Shown here: positions 1 through 8,931 of the stretch, one piece after another
Numbering within the stretch: position 1 is the first letter of the stretch
Layout of the letters: each line of letters begins with the position of its first letter
Assembly (NCBI GenBank): GCA_004151065.3
Contig: NWUY0300060920.1
Span: 10,295 to 40,386, forward strand
Direction of reading: 5' to 3'
Source: Larix sibirica
Taxonomy: Eukaryota > Streptophyta > Pinopsida > Pinales > Pinaceae
DNA length: 30,092 nt
The notes under the pieces: model-generated
What the model was told of the DNA's origin: nothing
Database searches by the model: none
The model's input: the letters and a program-made list of their open reading frames with translations, nothing else
Position numbers and translations under genes: made by a program

Positions 1-54
1 AAAATTAAAAAAAAAATGAAAATCAAAATATTAAAAAAATAAAGAAAAATAAAT

Positions 55-267
55 TTAATAAAACAATAAACCCTCAGATGGGATGTCATTGTCAAGGACA
101 TGTAGGTCCACGAAATGAATGCCATCCTATGACTCATTAGGGTCGCCTATTAGCCTTAATGTTAGTAGTGGAGGTTCGGTCACGTGTTCAACTTCCATCT
201 CTGGTAGATTTGTTATAGAGTCTGAACGCGAGACTGTTGCTTCTGACCTTCCTGCTACAGGGAGCAT
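55..267 (-). pseudogene. Coding-like relic, unidentified
   Basis: Read on the minus strand from an ATG at 265-267 to a TAA at 55-57, this gives about 70 codons with a single in-frame TAG near the middle. The peptide has an acidic, mixed composition (for example DLHVLDNDIPSEG near its end), unlike the poly-Lys/Asn strings expected from the surrounding AT-rich DNA. I do not recognise the family. A retroelement or gene fragment is possible. It could also be a chance open stretch, so confidence is low. Confidence 0.22.
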
Positions 268-1070
268 CAACTACGTTACTTTACGGTCAAAACTTTAGTT
301 TACTCTAAGGCTCTTCATGGGAACCAGGGATATTGGTTCTCATGGCCTAATCTATCATTCATGGAGAAAATTTAGGGATATGAGAACCATCCATGCTATG
401 TGAAACCTTGGAATGGACACCATATCGAACTCATGTGAAACCTTGGAATGGACACCATATCGAACTCATGGTACAAAGATCTATTGTTAAGGGTATATGT
501 GGTGGCTTAGGGTTGATCCATGCAATGGCCCATGATCTCCAAAGATGAATATTAAAGGTTTTGCACATCGGGCATGGATCATATTAGGAAAATAGTCCAT
601 ATTGATAAACTTTTGAACCATCTCACCTCTTACCAAATTATTTGAGGTTCTACAATCACTAAATATAATAACATTGTAGATTTTACCTCGACACTTGAAA
701 TACTATCTTAATAATATTTTGATATTATTTCAAGTAATTACAATAGTCAATGAAATGAATTTTCCTTGGCATCCACCTTCCCTCCACACCTTCCCTTTTC
801 CCATTGTGTATGTTAGGAATATATTTGCTAGTTAATTATCCATATTCAAGGCAATTGACTGACATGGACATGGTAACGCACATCTTTCTTTGGTAAAGAG
901 GTTTTAACTTCAACACCTACAACAACTCCAAATTCAACTTCCTAAAATTCTGAAAAGTGAGTTTGCTTCAACGGATTTGAACCCATGATAAAAGTAATGT
1001 CCTTCTAGCATCACTCTCCTATGTAGAATCACTCTCATCTCTAGATGAATATTGGATTATGTTACTTTTT
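268..1070. other. Non-coding stretch
   Basis: AT-rich DNA with no frame I can support. The only structure seen is the 35-bp tandem duplication at 398-467. No promoter, RNA gene or mobile-element end is recognisable. Confidence 0.5.
398..467. repeat. Exact 35-bp tandem duplication
   Basis: Two head-to-tail copies (398-432 and 433-467) are identical at every base, starting ATGTGAAACC and ending TATCGAACTC. The absence of any difference in otherwise degraded DNA suggests a recent slippage or replication duplication. Confidence 0.9.
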
Positions 1071-1775
1071 AATGCGGAGGTTATTACGGGGCTTGTTAAA
1101 TTTTATAGGGAAGGTGATTTGAAAATTGGGGATGTGTCAATCCCTATTATTGTCAAGTCTAGACTAGCTAAAGGATGTGGTGATGGTGCTATTGTGGTTT
1201 GAAAATATTTTAGTAATCCTTCTCTGGTGGATTTGAAGGTGGAACCATTGTCAAAGTCGGGCTTTGAAGGGACTTAAATTTCAAGCAAGTTCAATATTAT
1301 TTCTCCTTATCTAAATAATAGTACTATTCATTTGAAAGGGGATGTTGGGATTAGTTCTTGTAGTGGTCATTCCTTGGGTGAGGTTACAAATGGAACCCTC
1401 TGAGTTTTTTGTAGGTAGATAAAGGGGATTTTGAATTTGATTTGTTGAAAATCCCTCATAGTATAGGGGGGATTTAAAGTCATCTTGGGAAGGGGTTTGT
1501 AAACACTCTAGGCATTCTTTCATAATGGGAGGAGGCCATTACTCTCTTAGGCATGTTTAAGATTCTTCCTCACTTTGTCATCCTATCCCTAGGGCAATAG
1601 GTTAGGATTTGCATTTAGAGATTTTTGTCTTATGGAGGAAATTTGAAAGTATACAGTTAAATTAGCTAAGGAGAGAGTTGTTAAGGAGGTGAACCAAGGT
1701 AAATACAAACTTATTACTGGTGTGCTTAGAGAAGGGTATGCCTCATTCATTGGTTCTCATTCACTCGTTAGTTAA
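1071..1775 (+). pseudogene. Decayed coding tract, unidentified
   Basis: One reading frame (codons starting at 1071) is protein-like at both ends. The first 66 codons or so contain only a TGA at 1200-1202 before a TAA near 1275, with stretches such as VKFYREGDLKIGDVSIP. The last 40 codons, ending at TAA 1773-1775, read through VVKEVNQGKYKLITGVLREG. The middle (about 1400-1630) is littered with stops. I infer an old coding sequence, perhaps the N-terminal part of a retroelement ORF1 like those later in the window, but no diagnostic motif is present and the family is unknown. Confidence 0.35.
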
Positions 1776-3053
1776 CCAACCAGACTTAGTGTTAAATTCT
1801 CCAAATAACTAGTTTTCAAACAAGTAAATTTTCCACAAGTTGGAAAGTTGGAACAAGTACTACTTAATTTTAACATATTTAATCAATATCCAAAATATAC
1901 TTATAATCTTGCTTCTCCTTTCAATCAAGGTGGTCTTTCTTTTAGCTTTTCCTTATTTACATAGAGTTTGTGTATTTTTTGAGTGCCAAACTAATCACAT
2001 ATTAAACATTTTAAACATGACTAAAATTTTACATGATTGTTATAAAATTTACATGAAGTTTGATATTTCTTGTGGTTTAGTAATGATACAAGTTTGTTTT
2101 GGTTATGTAGATTGTGTACAAGTGCATATATGGAGGTAAATGATTGTCTATGCTTGAACTATAACATTCTTTTCATGACTTTTTAATGTTTATAACATAT
2201 TATCTTGTACTTTAATAACAATCTAATGGGCTATCACCAAGTAGTACTCTAATCCATTTGAGAAAACAAAAGGAAAACAAATTATGACACAAAATAAAAT
2301 AAAAATATTGATTTTGGAATTTTCAAAAAGAACACGTAAAAGCAATAAAGTGGGGAAGAGAGGAACATGCTCCTTGTAGCTAAAGATTTAGAAGAAAAGT
2401 AGTTTATTTCCTTATGTAATATAATGCTTTTTATATTATATGACGATGTTATACATATGTATACTAACATTCATTGCTATAGTGACTAAGAGGAGAAAAT
2501 CCAAACAAGAGCATGCAATGAAACACCTTTGCTGCCTTTGGATGACTCTATTAGTCCCAACAATGAAATAAATGATGTCGAAGAGACATTCCCTTCTATT
2601 CAAGCAGAGGTGCAACATGAAGAATATGGTATGCCCATTAATTCCTAAATTTTAACATTCTAATGATAACTATAAATTTTACTATTAATCAATCCATAAA
2701 ACCTTTGTGTGCCCTTCTTTTATAGAATATGTTCACAAACAATCTTTCCAACAATATTTTAGTATAGAAGGAAACCTTATGAAACCTACGACGGGTTTCC
2801 TTCCAAAATGCACACCATAAAGAGCACAGGTTTCCATGCGACATGTTGAAAAGTGAGTGATACGTTTTCACACAATATGCTTGGTTCCATGAGGGTACAC
2901 CATGGATTAGATCACTCATGAGGTTTTGACTGATGGGCGTGCAATAAGGTTTCGACCCTATTCCTTAATGACCATTTGTTTCTCAACAAGATACATGTTG
3001 GTCGAGTTAATGTGGTCTCAATCGTCGTATCATTCCCCCACTGCAAAATATGG
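1776..3053. other. AT-rich stretch without supported gene
   Basis: Only short open frames occur. The longest, at 1840-2139, is very rich in Ile/Leu/Asn as expected from AT-rich DNA and shows no domain. I see no tRNA, element terminus or long repeat. Confidence 0.5.
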
Positions 3054-3271
3054 TCTATTTGAAGGGCATGTGTATGATCATGGCACTGTTGATAGAGCCT
3101 TGATAAATTCTATTTGAAGGGCATGTGTATGACCATGGAACCATTGATAGAACCACGATGTTCTATTTCAATGGAATGTATATGAACATGACACCCTTGA
3201 TATAACCCTAGTCAATTCTATTTGAAGGGGGTGTGTATGACCATGGACCCTATGATAGAACATTGGTAAAA
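3054..3271. repeat. Four-unit ~54-bp tandem repeat
   Basis: Four diverged units start with TCTATTT at 3054, 3109, 3162 and 3217 (spacings 55, 53, 55). Each follows the pattern TCTATTTGAAGGGCATGTGT, then ATGACCATGG, then TTGATAGA. Unit 3 is the most diverged. This is a small minisatellite with no coding meaning that I can see. Confidence 0.85.
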
Positions 3272-3350
3272 TTACATTAAAATATATAACTTATAAAAGA
3301 TAAATGAGAAAAATAATTTAGAAAACGATAAATAATAAATTAATAAAAAT

Positions 3351-3440
3351 ATGTGCATACTAAGAATAAATAATAAATTAAATTATGTGCATGCCAAGAA
3401 TAAATAATAAAATAATTTAAAATAAGAACATGTGCATAAC
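3351..3440. repeat. AT-rich short tandem repeat
   Basis: ATGTGCAT recurs at 3351, 3385 and 3430, separated by AAGAATAAATAATAAA-type spacers, giving two to three imperfect units of about 34-45 bp directly upstream of the SINE. Low-complexity DNA. Confidence 0.6.
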
Positions 3441-3446
3441 AAAGGA

Positions 3447-3457
3447 AAGAAATTAGT
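3447..3457. repeat. SINE target-site duplication, left
   Basis: AAGAAATTAGT at 3447-3457 is repeated exactly at 3697-3707. The match stops on both sides, as expected for a target-site duplication made by LINE-type target-primed reverse transcription. Confidence 0.8.
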
Positions 3458-3696
3458 AAGCCTGGTGGGTTAGCTCAAGTGGTTGAGAGCTGTGAGTTGT
3501 AAGCAAAAGGTCTTGGGGTCAAATATATGGGCGGCTATGCATGGATATATAAGGGCCTCACTTAATGTCCCCACCGAGTTATGCTTCATAATGAGAGCCG
3601 ACAGGATGAGGCCCCTTTGGGTGGCCCCCCTCTGAATTCTTCCCATAGGCATACCAACTCCTCTTTGGGTTTTTGAAACACATTGAAAAAAACCAC
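3458..3696 (+). mobile_element. tRNA-derived SINE, 239 bp
   Basis: A non-autonomous short interspersed element, transcribed by RNA polymerase III and mobilised by a LINE's reverse transcriptase. The head is tRNA-like: an A box TAGCTCAAGTGG at 3471-3482, then GGTTGAGAGC, and a degenerate B box around 3517-3527 (GGTCAAATA, from a GGTTCGAATCC-type box). The body is unrelated to tRNA. The 3' end carries TTTTTGAAACACATTG and a short A run. The 11-bp duplication on both flanks is perfect, so the ends are well defined and the insertion may be fairly young. It sits just after an AT-rich repeat, a typical landing site. The exact SINE family cannot be named from sequence alone. Confidence 0.78.
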
Positions 3697-3707
3697 AAGA
3701 AATTAGT
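3697..3707. repeat. SINE target-site duplication, right
   Basis: Exact copy of 3447-3457 immediately after the A-rich SINE tail. Confidence 0.8.
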
Positions 3708-4739
3708 TAAAGAGAAGATAAACTAAAAAAAACACTTTAATTAAGGAGAATAAAATAAGAAAATCAATTAAAGGAATATTAAGACTCAAGTGCACAAACA
3801 GATGTAGGAAAAGAAGAATCAAGTGCACACACACATGCACATGCAACATCAACCTAGGAAATTCTATAAAAGAAAGGAAAGGAGATGAGTGAGGATCATC
3901 TTTTGGATCTTAAATATTTTATATTTTTCCTCCTATGTGATGGTTGAGGATGGTCACAGTGACTGTTGGAGAGTTGTTTCCTTGGAAGTGGTTAAGGTTG
4001 GGAGGCATGAAAACAAAATTATCCACTTCCAATCATGCTCATATTTTTCTTCTCCCATACAACCCCATTATAGCTTAGGGATCCCCGAGGAAGAAGAGTA
4101 CCAATTGGGAGAAGGAAGGGTGGTCAATTGGTGGACACAACGATTGTCAATTTGCTTGATGTTATATTGAGATGTGTAGTACATTGATGAGGGAAGACCT
4201 CCAATGCAGGAACCAAGTTAGTCTTCAATTCTTTTGAATTTCAATCTAAATCATTTTTTAAATTGTTGTTTATTGAAAGCACAAAAATAGTTATTGATAT
4301 TTATGATGGAAATCAAATATTTATGTACATGTATGAGAAAAATGCCATTTGTTTTTATGTTTATGATCTAATACATTGGAGGGTCCTTACAATTAACATT
4401 ATTTCTCTTGATCAATCATCATATAATGTTATGTTTTCCAAACTTGAGTAGTGAAGCATTCAAACAACACTTATGAAACATGGACAAGGAAAATTTCATG
4501 GCTATGATGCATGTTAAAGTCCGTGTCAATTGTTATGTATTATATTCCTAATCATGAGATCCATATTAAACAAAGCATACCATTGATATACTTCATTTTT
4601 TTAACCATGTGGACTCAATAACTTGTTGGGATTACCTGGGATATGCCCAATTTCAAATATGATGGATGCCACTATAATCCTAAGAGTATATCCAAGATCC
4701 CAAAATCCAAATATACCAATAATTTGTGACTCAACAATA
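3708..4739. other. Stretch without supported gene
   Basis: A short imperfect repeat of TCAAGTGCACA occurs near 3787 and 3829. Frames at 3889-4170 and 4263-4451 are open for 93 and 62 codons but show no recognisable domain or family. Nothing else is identifiable. Confidence 0.45.
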
Positions 4740-4916
4740 GACAAGATGTCCTGAATCCCACCAGAGTGAACCTCTATCCCATGGGTTGCTTACCCTTTGG
4801 GCCATATCATAGTGGGCCAATGTCTCATTGGGGGTTCGAACCTCAGTGGGGAGAATGAAAGTCACTTTATCCCACCAATAGGCCCCCAGCTCCTTGACAT
4901 CACTGATATACATCAT
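4740..4916 (+). mobile_element. Probable tRNA-like SINE relic
   Basis: A GC-richer island in AT-rich DNA with a near-perfect B box GGTTCGAACCT at 4833-4843 and an A-box-like TATCATAGTGG at 4805-4815 (one mismatch to the TRGYNNARNNG consensus). The two boxes are only 28 bp apart, shorter than in a normal tRNA, so this is not a functional tRNA gene. The following GTGGGGAGAATGAAAGTCAC and CCCAGCTCCTTGACATC would be the SINE body. No target-site duplication was found, so the ends are approximate. It may instead be a tRNA pseudogene. Confidence 0.45.
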
Positions 4917-5726
4917 TCATCAATCTTTCATAGATACACAAAGGAAATTTTCAATTGTGTTGTCATATTTTATCAAGGGGACTTTGCAAGCCCTTCTCAA
5001 GGTGGAAAGACTTCGAAGTCATCACATTACCATCTTCACAAAGTAAGTAAGGATCCTTGATGGTGATCAATCTAAACCTTGATTTCATGTTGGGATATAA
5101 CATTTAAATGAAATCCCTGCAATAGGATTAGTCCAATAAATTTATTGAAGAACTTCATGGGTTACCATGCAATCAATTCCTTGAGTGAAACTACTTTCAC
5201 TACTTATAGCATGACATTGAGCGAAATCATGGAGAAGACATGATTAGCAAAGGAAAATGTTTTCATCAAATCATTATAATATGGACCAAGATATTTTGGT
5301 AATATCCATGCAAGAAAAATGATGTTTGAAATCGTTGCATCATCAATGCACAAGTAATCCAAAAGATTCACATGCCATTAAAACTCATGTCATCTTCTAA
5401 CTGAACTTCAAAGCAATGCTGCAACAACTATGAGTCATAATCATTCACGTGAAAACACGATGTTTGTGATCAATATAAGCACATTCAAATGATTTTGTGA
5501 ACTTGATAAGAATTATCTTAAAGCGAGGTGTACCATCATTCTACCTACATGTCCCTTCAGAGTGAATGTTTATTGTGAACAAATTAATACACATAACAAA
5601 CTACCAAGCAAAACCTTTTCATGCTAATAATCCATGACCGAAGGTAAAAATAAAATTAACCATTAAATGTTCAATGAAAAGAGGCCATTTGCAATGAAAA
5701 ACAAGTTTTAATAAGGTCCCAATGAT
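4917..5726. other. Stretch without supported gene
   Basis: AT-rich sequence with no frame, repeat or RNA gene that I can support. It leads into the L repeat, which becomes recognisable at about 5727. Confidence 0.5.
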
Positions 5727-6388
5727 ATTCTATATACTCTTTCAATTAAGACTAATATCTCAAGAGACAATGCGTTAAAAATTTACATTTATTGCTCACA
5801 ACCAATGCATGCTCATGTTAATCACCAAGATACAATGCAAGGATCCAAGGTCATGGAAAGTGCATAGTCAAATAAAAGGGATTATTCATTTGTCATATAA
5901 AGTGGAACAAGACACAAAAATCATCCCAAACTTGAATTAAAAATATAAATGAAGCAATAAGAGACCTAAGTAACCATTATGGACTAAAAATGCAATAGAT
6001 ACTCTCAAAGATCACTAGTCATCAACACAAGCATGCAACAAGATATAGTCTCAAAGATCACTAGTCACCAACACAAGCATGTAACAAGATTGAGTTACTC
6101 GGGAAAAAAAAAAAAGACTAAGTGCCAATAGTCACTCATTAAAGACGACACTCCCAACATTCATGCACATTCCAAATAATAGAGTTAGATAGGAAAACTA
6201 ATCAAAGAACTTGAAATCCCTTTGTATCCAAAGCTTAAGCCACCAAGTTAATAAGACATGATTGGTGAGATTAGAAAGGAAAAAATATTCAAGTGGAGTG
6301 GGAAGAAGTGGCACAAGTAGAAGGACGGAGGGTTAATTGAGGCCTCAACATAAACTAAGATGCCATGATAAAGTAGTGTAATCAAATA
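5727..6388 (+). repeat. Diverged direct repeat L
   Basis: From about 5727 this segment aligns, with many substitutions and small indels, to 14034-14703 (repeat M) and, in its first part, to 22349-22733 (repeat R). Shared landmarks are CTCTTTCAATTAAG, CTCAAGAGACAATGCGTTAA, the CATGTAACAAGATTGAGTTAC/A-run block and AAACTAAGAT/GTG. At the right edge, 6361-6380 and 14676-14695 differ at 3 of 20 bases. The last mismatch is at 6388/14703, after which the copies appear identical. It is not obviously an LTR: no TG...CA ends or primer-binding site are visible. Confidence 0.8.
6003..6094. repeat. 46-bp tandem repeat inside L
   Basis: Two units, 6003-6048 and 6049-6094, each run TCTCAAAGATCACTAGTCA, CAACACAAGCATG, AACAAGAT. 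The same pair is present in diverged form in M (about 14314-14405) and R, so the doubling predates the split of L from M/R. Confidence 0.8.
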
Positions 6389-6644
6389 CAAGGACATTGG
6401 ATCTAACTAGGAAACAATTTTATTGGATAACTAGCAACAATTCTGGCCTTTGGATGAGACATAATTGAACTTTGGTGAACCAAGTAGAAATTGGTCAAAA
6501 TTATGTTGACTATCGTTGATATGGATTCAAAGGAATTAATATCCCTTAGCATCCGAAATACAGAATTCAACAAAATTGATTTCAACATTCCATTGAATAC
6601 AAAATCAAAATTTTCCCAAATTCCAATTAAAATTTGAAAAAAAT

Positions 6645-6760
6645 TAATTTAAAAATCAGTAGCATTGAAGAAGTAAAGTACAAAGAAAAAATGTATACAA
6701 AAAATAATTTAAAAATTCATATCATTGATGAAGTAAAGTTCGAAGAATTAAGTTCAAAGA
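6645..6760. repeat. 60-bp tandem duplication
   Basis: TAATTTAAAAAT(C/T)... at 6645 and again at 6705, each followed by CATTGA(A/T)GAAGTAAAGT and CGAAGAA/CAAAGAA. There are two imperfect units, also present in copy 2 at 14960-15075. Confidence 0.75.
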
Positions 6761-6834
6761 TCCACATGAGAAAGTTAGAATGTTAGATGTTCTCTCCCAA
6801 TTGGGTTTTAAATAAAAAAATGATTTTTTTACAA

Positions 6835-6876
6835 ACACTTTGTATAGAGTTTATTTTGCTAAGTTGTCTCACTTAT
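6835..6876. repeat. Left half of interrupted motif array
   Basis: ACACTTTGTATAGAGTTTAT...TCTCACTTAT is one copy of the roughly 50-bp motif found three more times after the LINE (13361-13508). The LINE therefore sits inside a pre-existing motif array. Positions 6866-6876 double as the left candidate target-site duplication. Confidence 0.65.
6866..6876. repeat. Candidate LINE target-site duplication, left
   Basis: GTCTCACTTAT at 6866-6876 matches GTCCCACTTAT at 13350-13360 at 10 of 11 bases. The matches end abruptly on both sides and enclose a complete LINE structure. Confidence 0.6.
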
Positions 6877-7022
6877 GTGAACAAACTAGAAGAAAAGGGA
6901 TGGAGGCTCTATAGTTTTCGGTGAGGTTTTGGTGATTCAAAGGAGGTATTTCTAGTTGACAGCTGAAGTGGATCCATATGGTGCAAGAGGATCTTCTTTG
7001 CGCAATCTAGCCAGTAAGGATG

Positions 7023-8931
7023 ATGTATGGTGATGAAGCATTGGATTTTTCCTCAGGTGAGATGGATCCAAAACTCATATGGGGTTTTCCAGCTAGCAAT
7101 TTTCATATGGGTACAATAGTTGTTTCGGAATGGGGACCAGTCTAGACAGTAGCACATATTCTAGGTGTAGCTGACCCCTCTACTTGTCTCCCTTTTTCGT
7201 CTCCTTCTGGCTCTTTTGGGGAAATGGTAAGGGTTTTTGATTCATAAGTGTTTGTATGTCAAATCCTTTAAGGCGGTGGCTCATATCTAGTTCAAGGTTT
7301 GAATATCACTCTTGTAGGTGATGGTTTTCCTCCATTAATAGGTGGGGATTTTTCATTTGTGGAAGAGTTCTTGTTTTTTTTGGAGAATCTAATCTCCACT
7401 GCTTCGCTGGTGGGAGGCCCTTCGCAGAAAACAATCAATTTTGGGTATTTGTTTGAAGGTTTTTTAGAGAATATTTCTTGCAGTAATCCGACATTTCTAG
7501 ACATTCGAGTGATGTCTGAGCCAAGGGTTGGATATTTATTGGATGGTTCAGTGGGTTTTTTTAGAGAAGGATCGGCGACAGGGTTCTACATCATCCACTA
7601 GCTCAATTATAGGGTAAAAAGAGGAAAAGGGTTTTGAAGATAAAGGGACGTATGAATCAATTCATGGTCATAATAGATATCAAACTCTAGGAGGTGTTCG
7701 AAATGGTGAATAAAGAAGTGGTAAGTAGGGAAGGAGGCCACAAATGCCAAGATGCTACTCTAAATATATGGGTGGAAGAAAACTGGGGAGAGACCTTAGG
7801 GTATATCTCCACTACTAGATCCCTTGCAAAAGGTTGGTTCTCTTTTATTATGCAGAAGGGCTCTGATGCTCAATGTATTCTAGATAAAATTTGGTGCTTT
7901 GGGAATGTCCCTTTATATCTTAAGCGCCATACGCCATTATTCGATGTAGGGCATGAAGAGCTGAATGAAGGCTTGATTTGGGTGCATCGTCCAGGCCTAC
8001 CTAGCGACTGGAAATACTTAAAGGAATTGGGGACTCCTTGGGTTCCTTTTTGGAGGTTGACAAGTCATATGAAGCTTCGGGGGACATGTTGGTAGGTAAA
8101 ATTATGGTTTATGTGGATTTTAGGGGAGGGATTTATGAGGGTATGGAGGTTGTGTATGGTGATCAGGTTTTCATTCAAAAATTAGGCTATGAAGGGGTTA
8201 CATTCCGATGTAGGAGATGTCACCATTATGGGCATGTGGCAAGGGAATTTTATCTCCCTTTCTCTCAGTCAAATGCTAAAATGTCTTCTCCTCCACTAAA
8301 GCATCCAAGCCCTCCAGGAGGCTCAGGCAGGGATCGAGATGGGTAGAGGGAGTCCTTTTAGGTGGTGAGGGAAGCTAAGAAGATTATTTGAGTTCAGGAT
8401 AGACGAGATGAGTTCATTGGGGATGCTATCATAGTAGCGAGGATGTGTGACCGTGAATATTTAAGTGAGGAGCCGAGATTTGTTGTGGAAAAAGAACCCA
8501 AAGAACAAGATGTTCAAACGTCCCTTTCAGGTGTGATGAATCTGGTTTCTATCCAAGTTTCTATTGTTGCTTCTGATGGATATTGACTATCACCTTCCCA
8601 AAACATTGTTATCTCTCTAGCGTCTCTCTCTATAAAACCTTATTCTCAAATGATTTCCTACTCTCTGAAGCTTGTTGGTCTGGCTATCCCCCCTGCCATC
8701 ATCTCGTCTGTCTTTTGGTCTGGGAAAGATAGTAGACATTCTTATGGGTATAACCCGAGGCCAAAGGAGGAGCTAATTATCGGTTCAGGAGCCTTGGATG
8801 CAATCTGGGTGAATTGTTAGAATCAAGAGGGAGAGGAAGGAGATCGAATATTTCAAAGGAAAAGGATAAGGCACGAAAATAAATCACGTTTGGAAGGCAG
8901 TTTTCTATGGATGGGGCACTTAGAGCATTGA
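7023..8931 (+). pseudogene. LINE ORF1 relic (DUF4283 / zinc knuckle)
   Basis: ORF1 of plant L1 elements is an RNA-binding nucleocapsid-like protein that packages the element's RNA. The first part (7023-7601) stays in one frame with three internal stops. The DUF4283-like core is in another frame (7694-8095: RSLAKGWFSF, then LGTPW) and shifts again at about 8038-8095 into SFLEVDKSYEASGDMLVGKI. That frame reaches a CCHC knuckle at 8209-8250 and runs on with four stops to TGA 8929-8931. The knuckle reads C-x2-C-x4-H-x4-F: the last cysteine (8248-8250) is Phe, one G-to-T change from TGT. At least two frameshifts plus stops make it non-functional. The TGA overlaps the putative ORF2 start (8928). 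Confidence 0.8.

Noticed and set aside
1840-2139. 99-codon hydrophobic open frame
   Set aside because: Ile/Leu/Asn-rich composition is what AT-rich DNA gives by chance. There is no signal or family resemblance and no conserved context.
3458-3530. Functional tRNA gene
   Set aside because: The A box is good, but the B box is degenerate and no acceptor stem pairing is seen. The flanking duplication and A-rich tail show that it is a SINE head.
6003-6094. CRISPR-like repeat pair
   Set aside because: Only two adjacent units with no spacers, in a eukaryotic repeat. It is an ordinary tandem duplication.
7292-7504. 70-codon minus-strand frame (and its copy at 15607-15819)
   Set aside because: It is antisense to LINE ORF1, appears in both units only because of the duplication, and has no domain.
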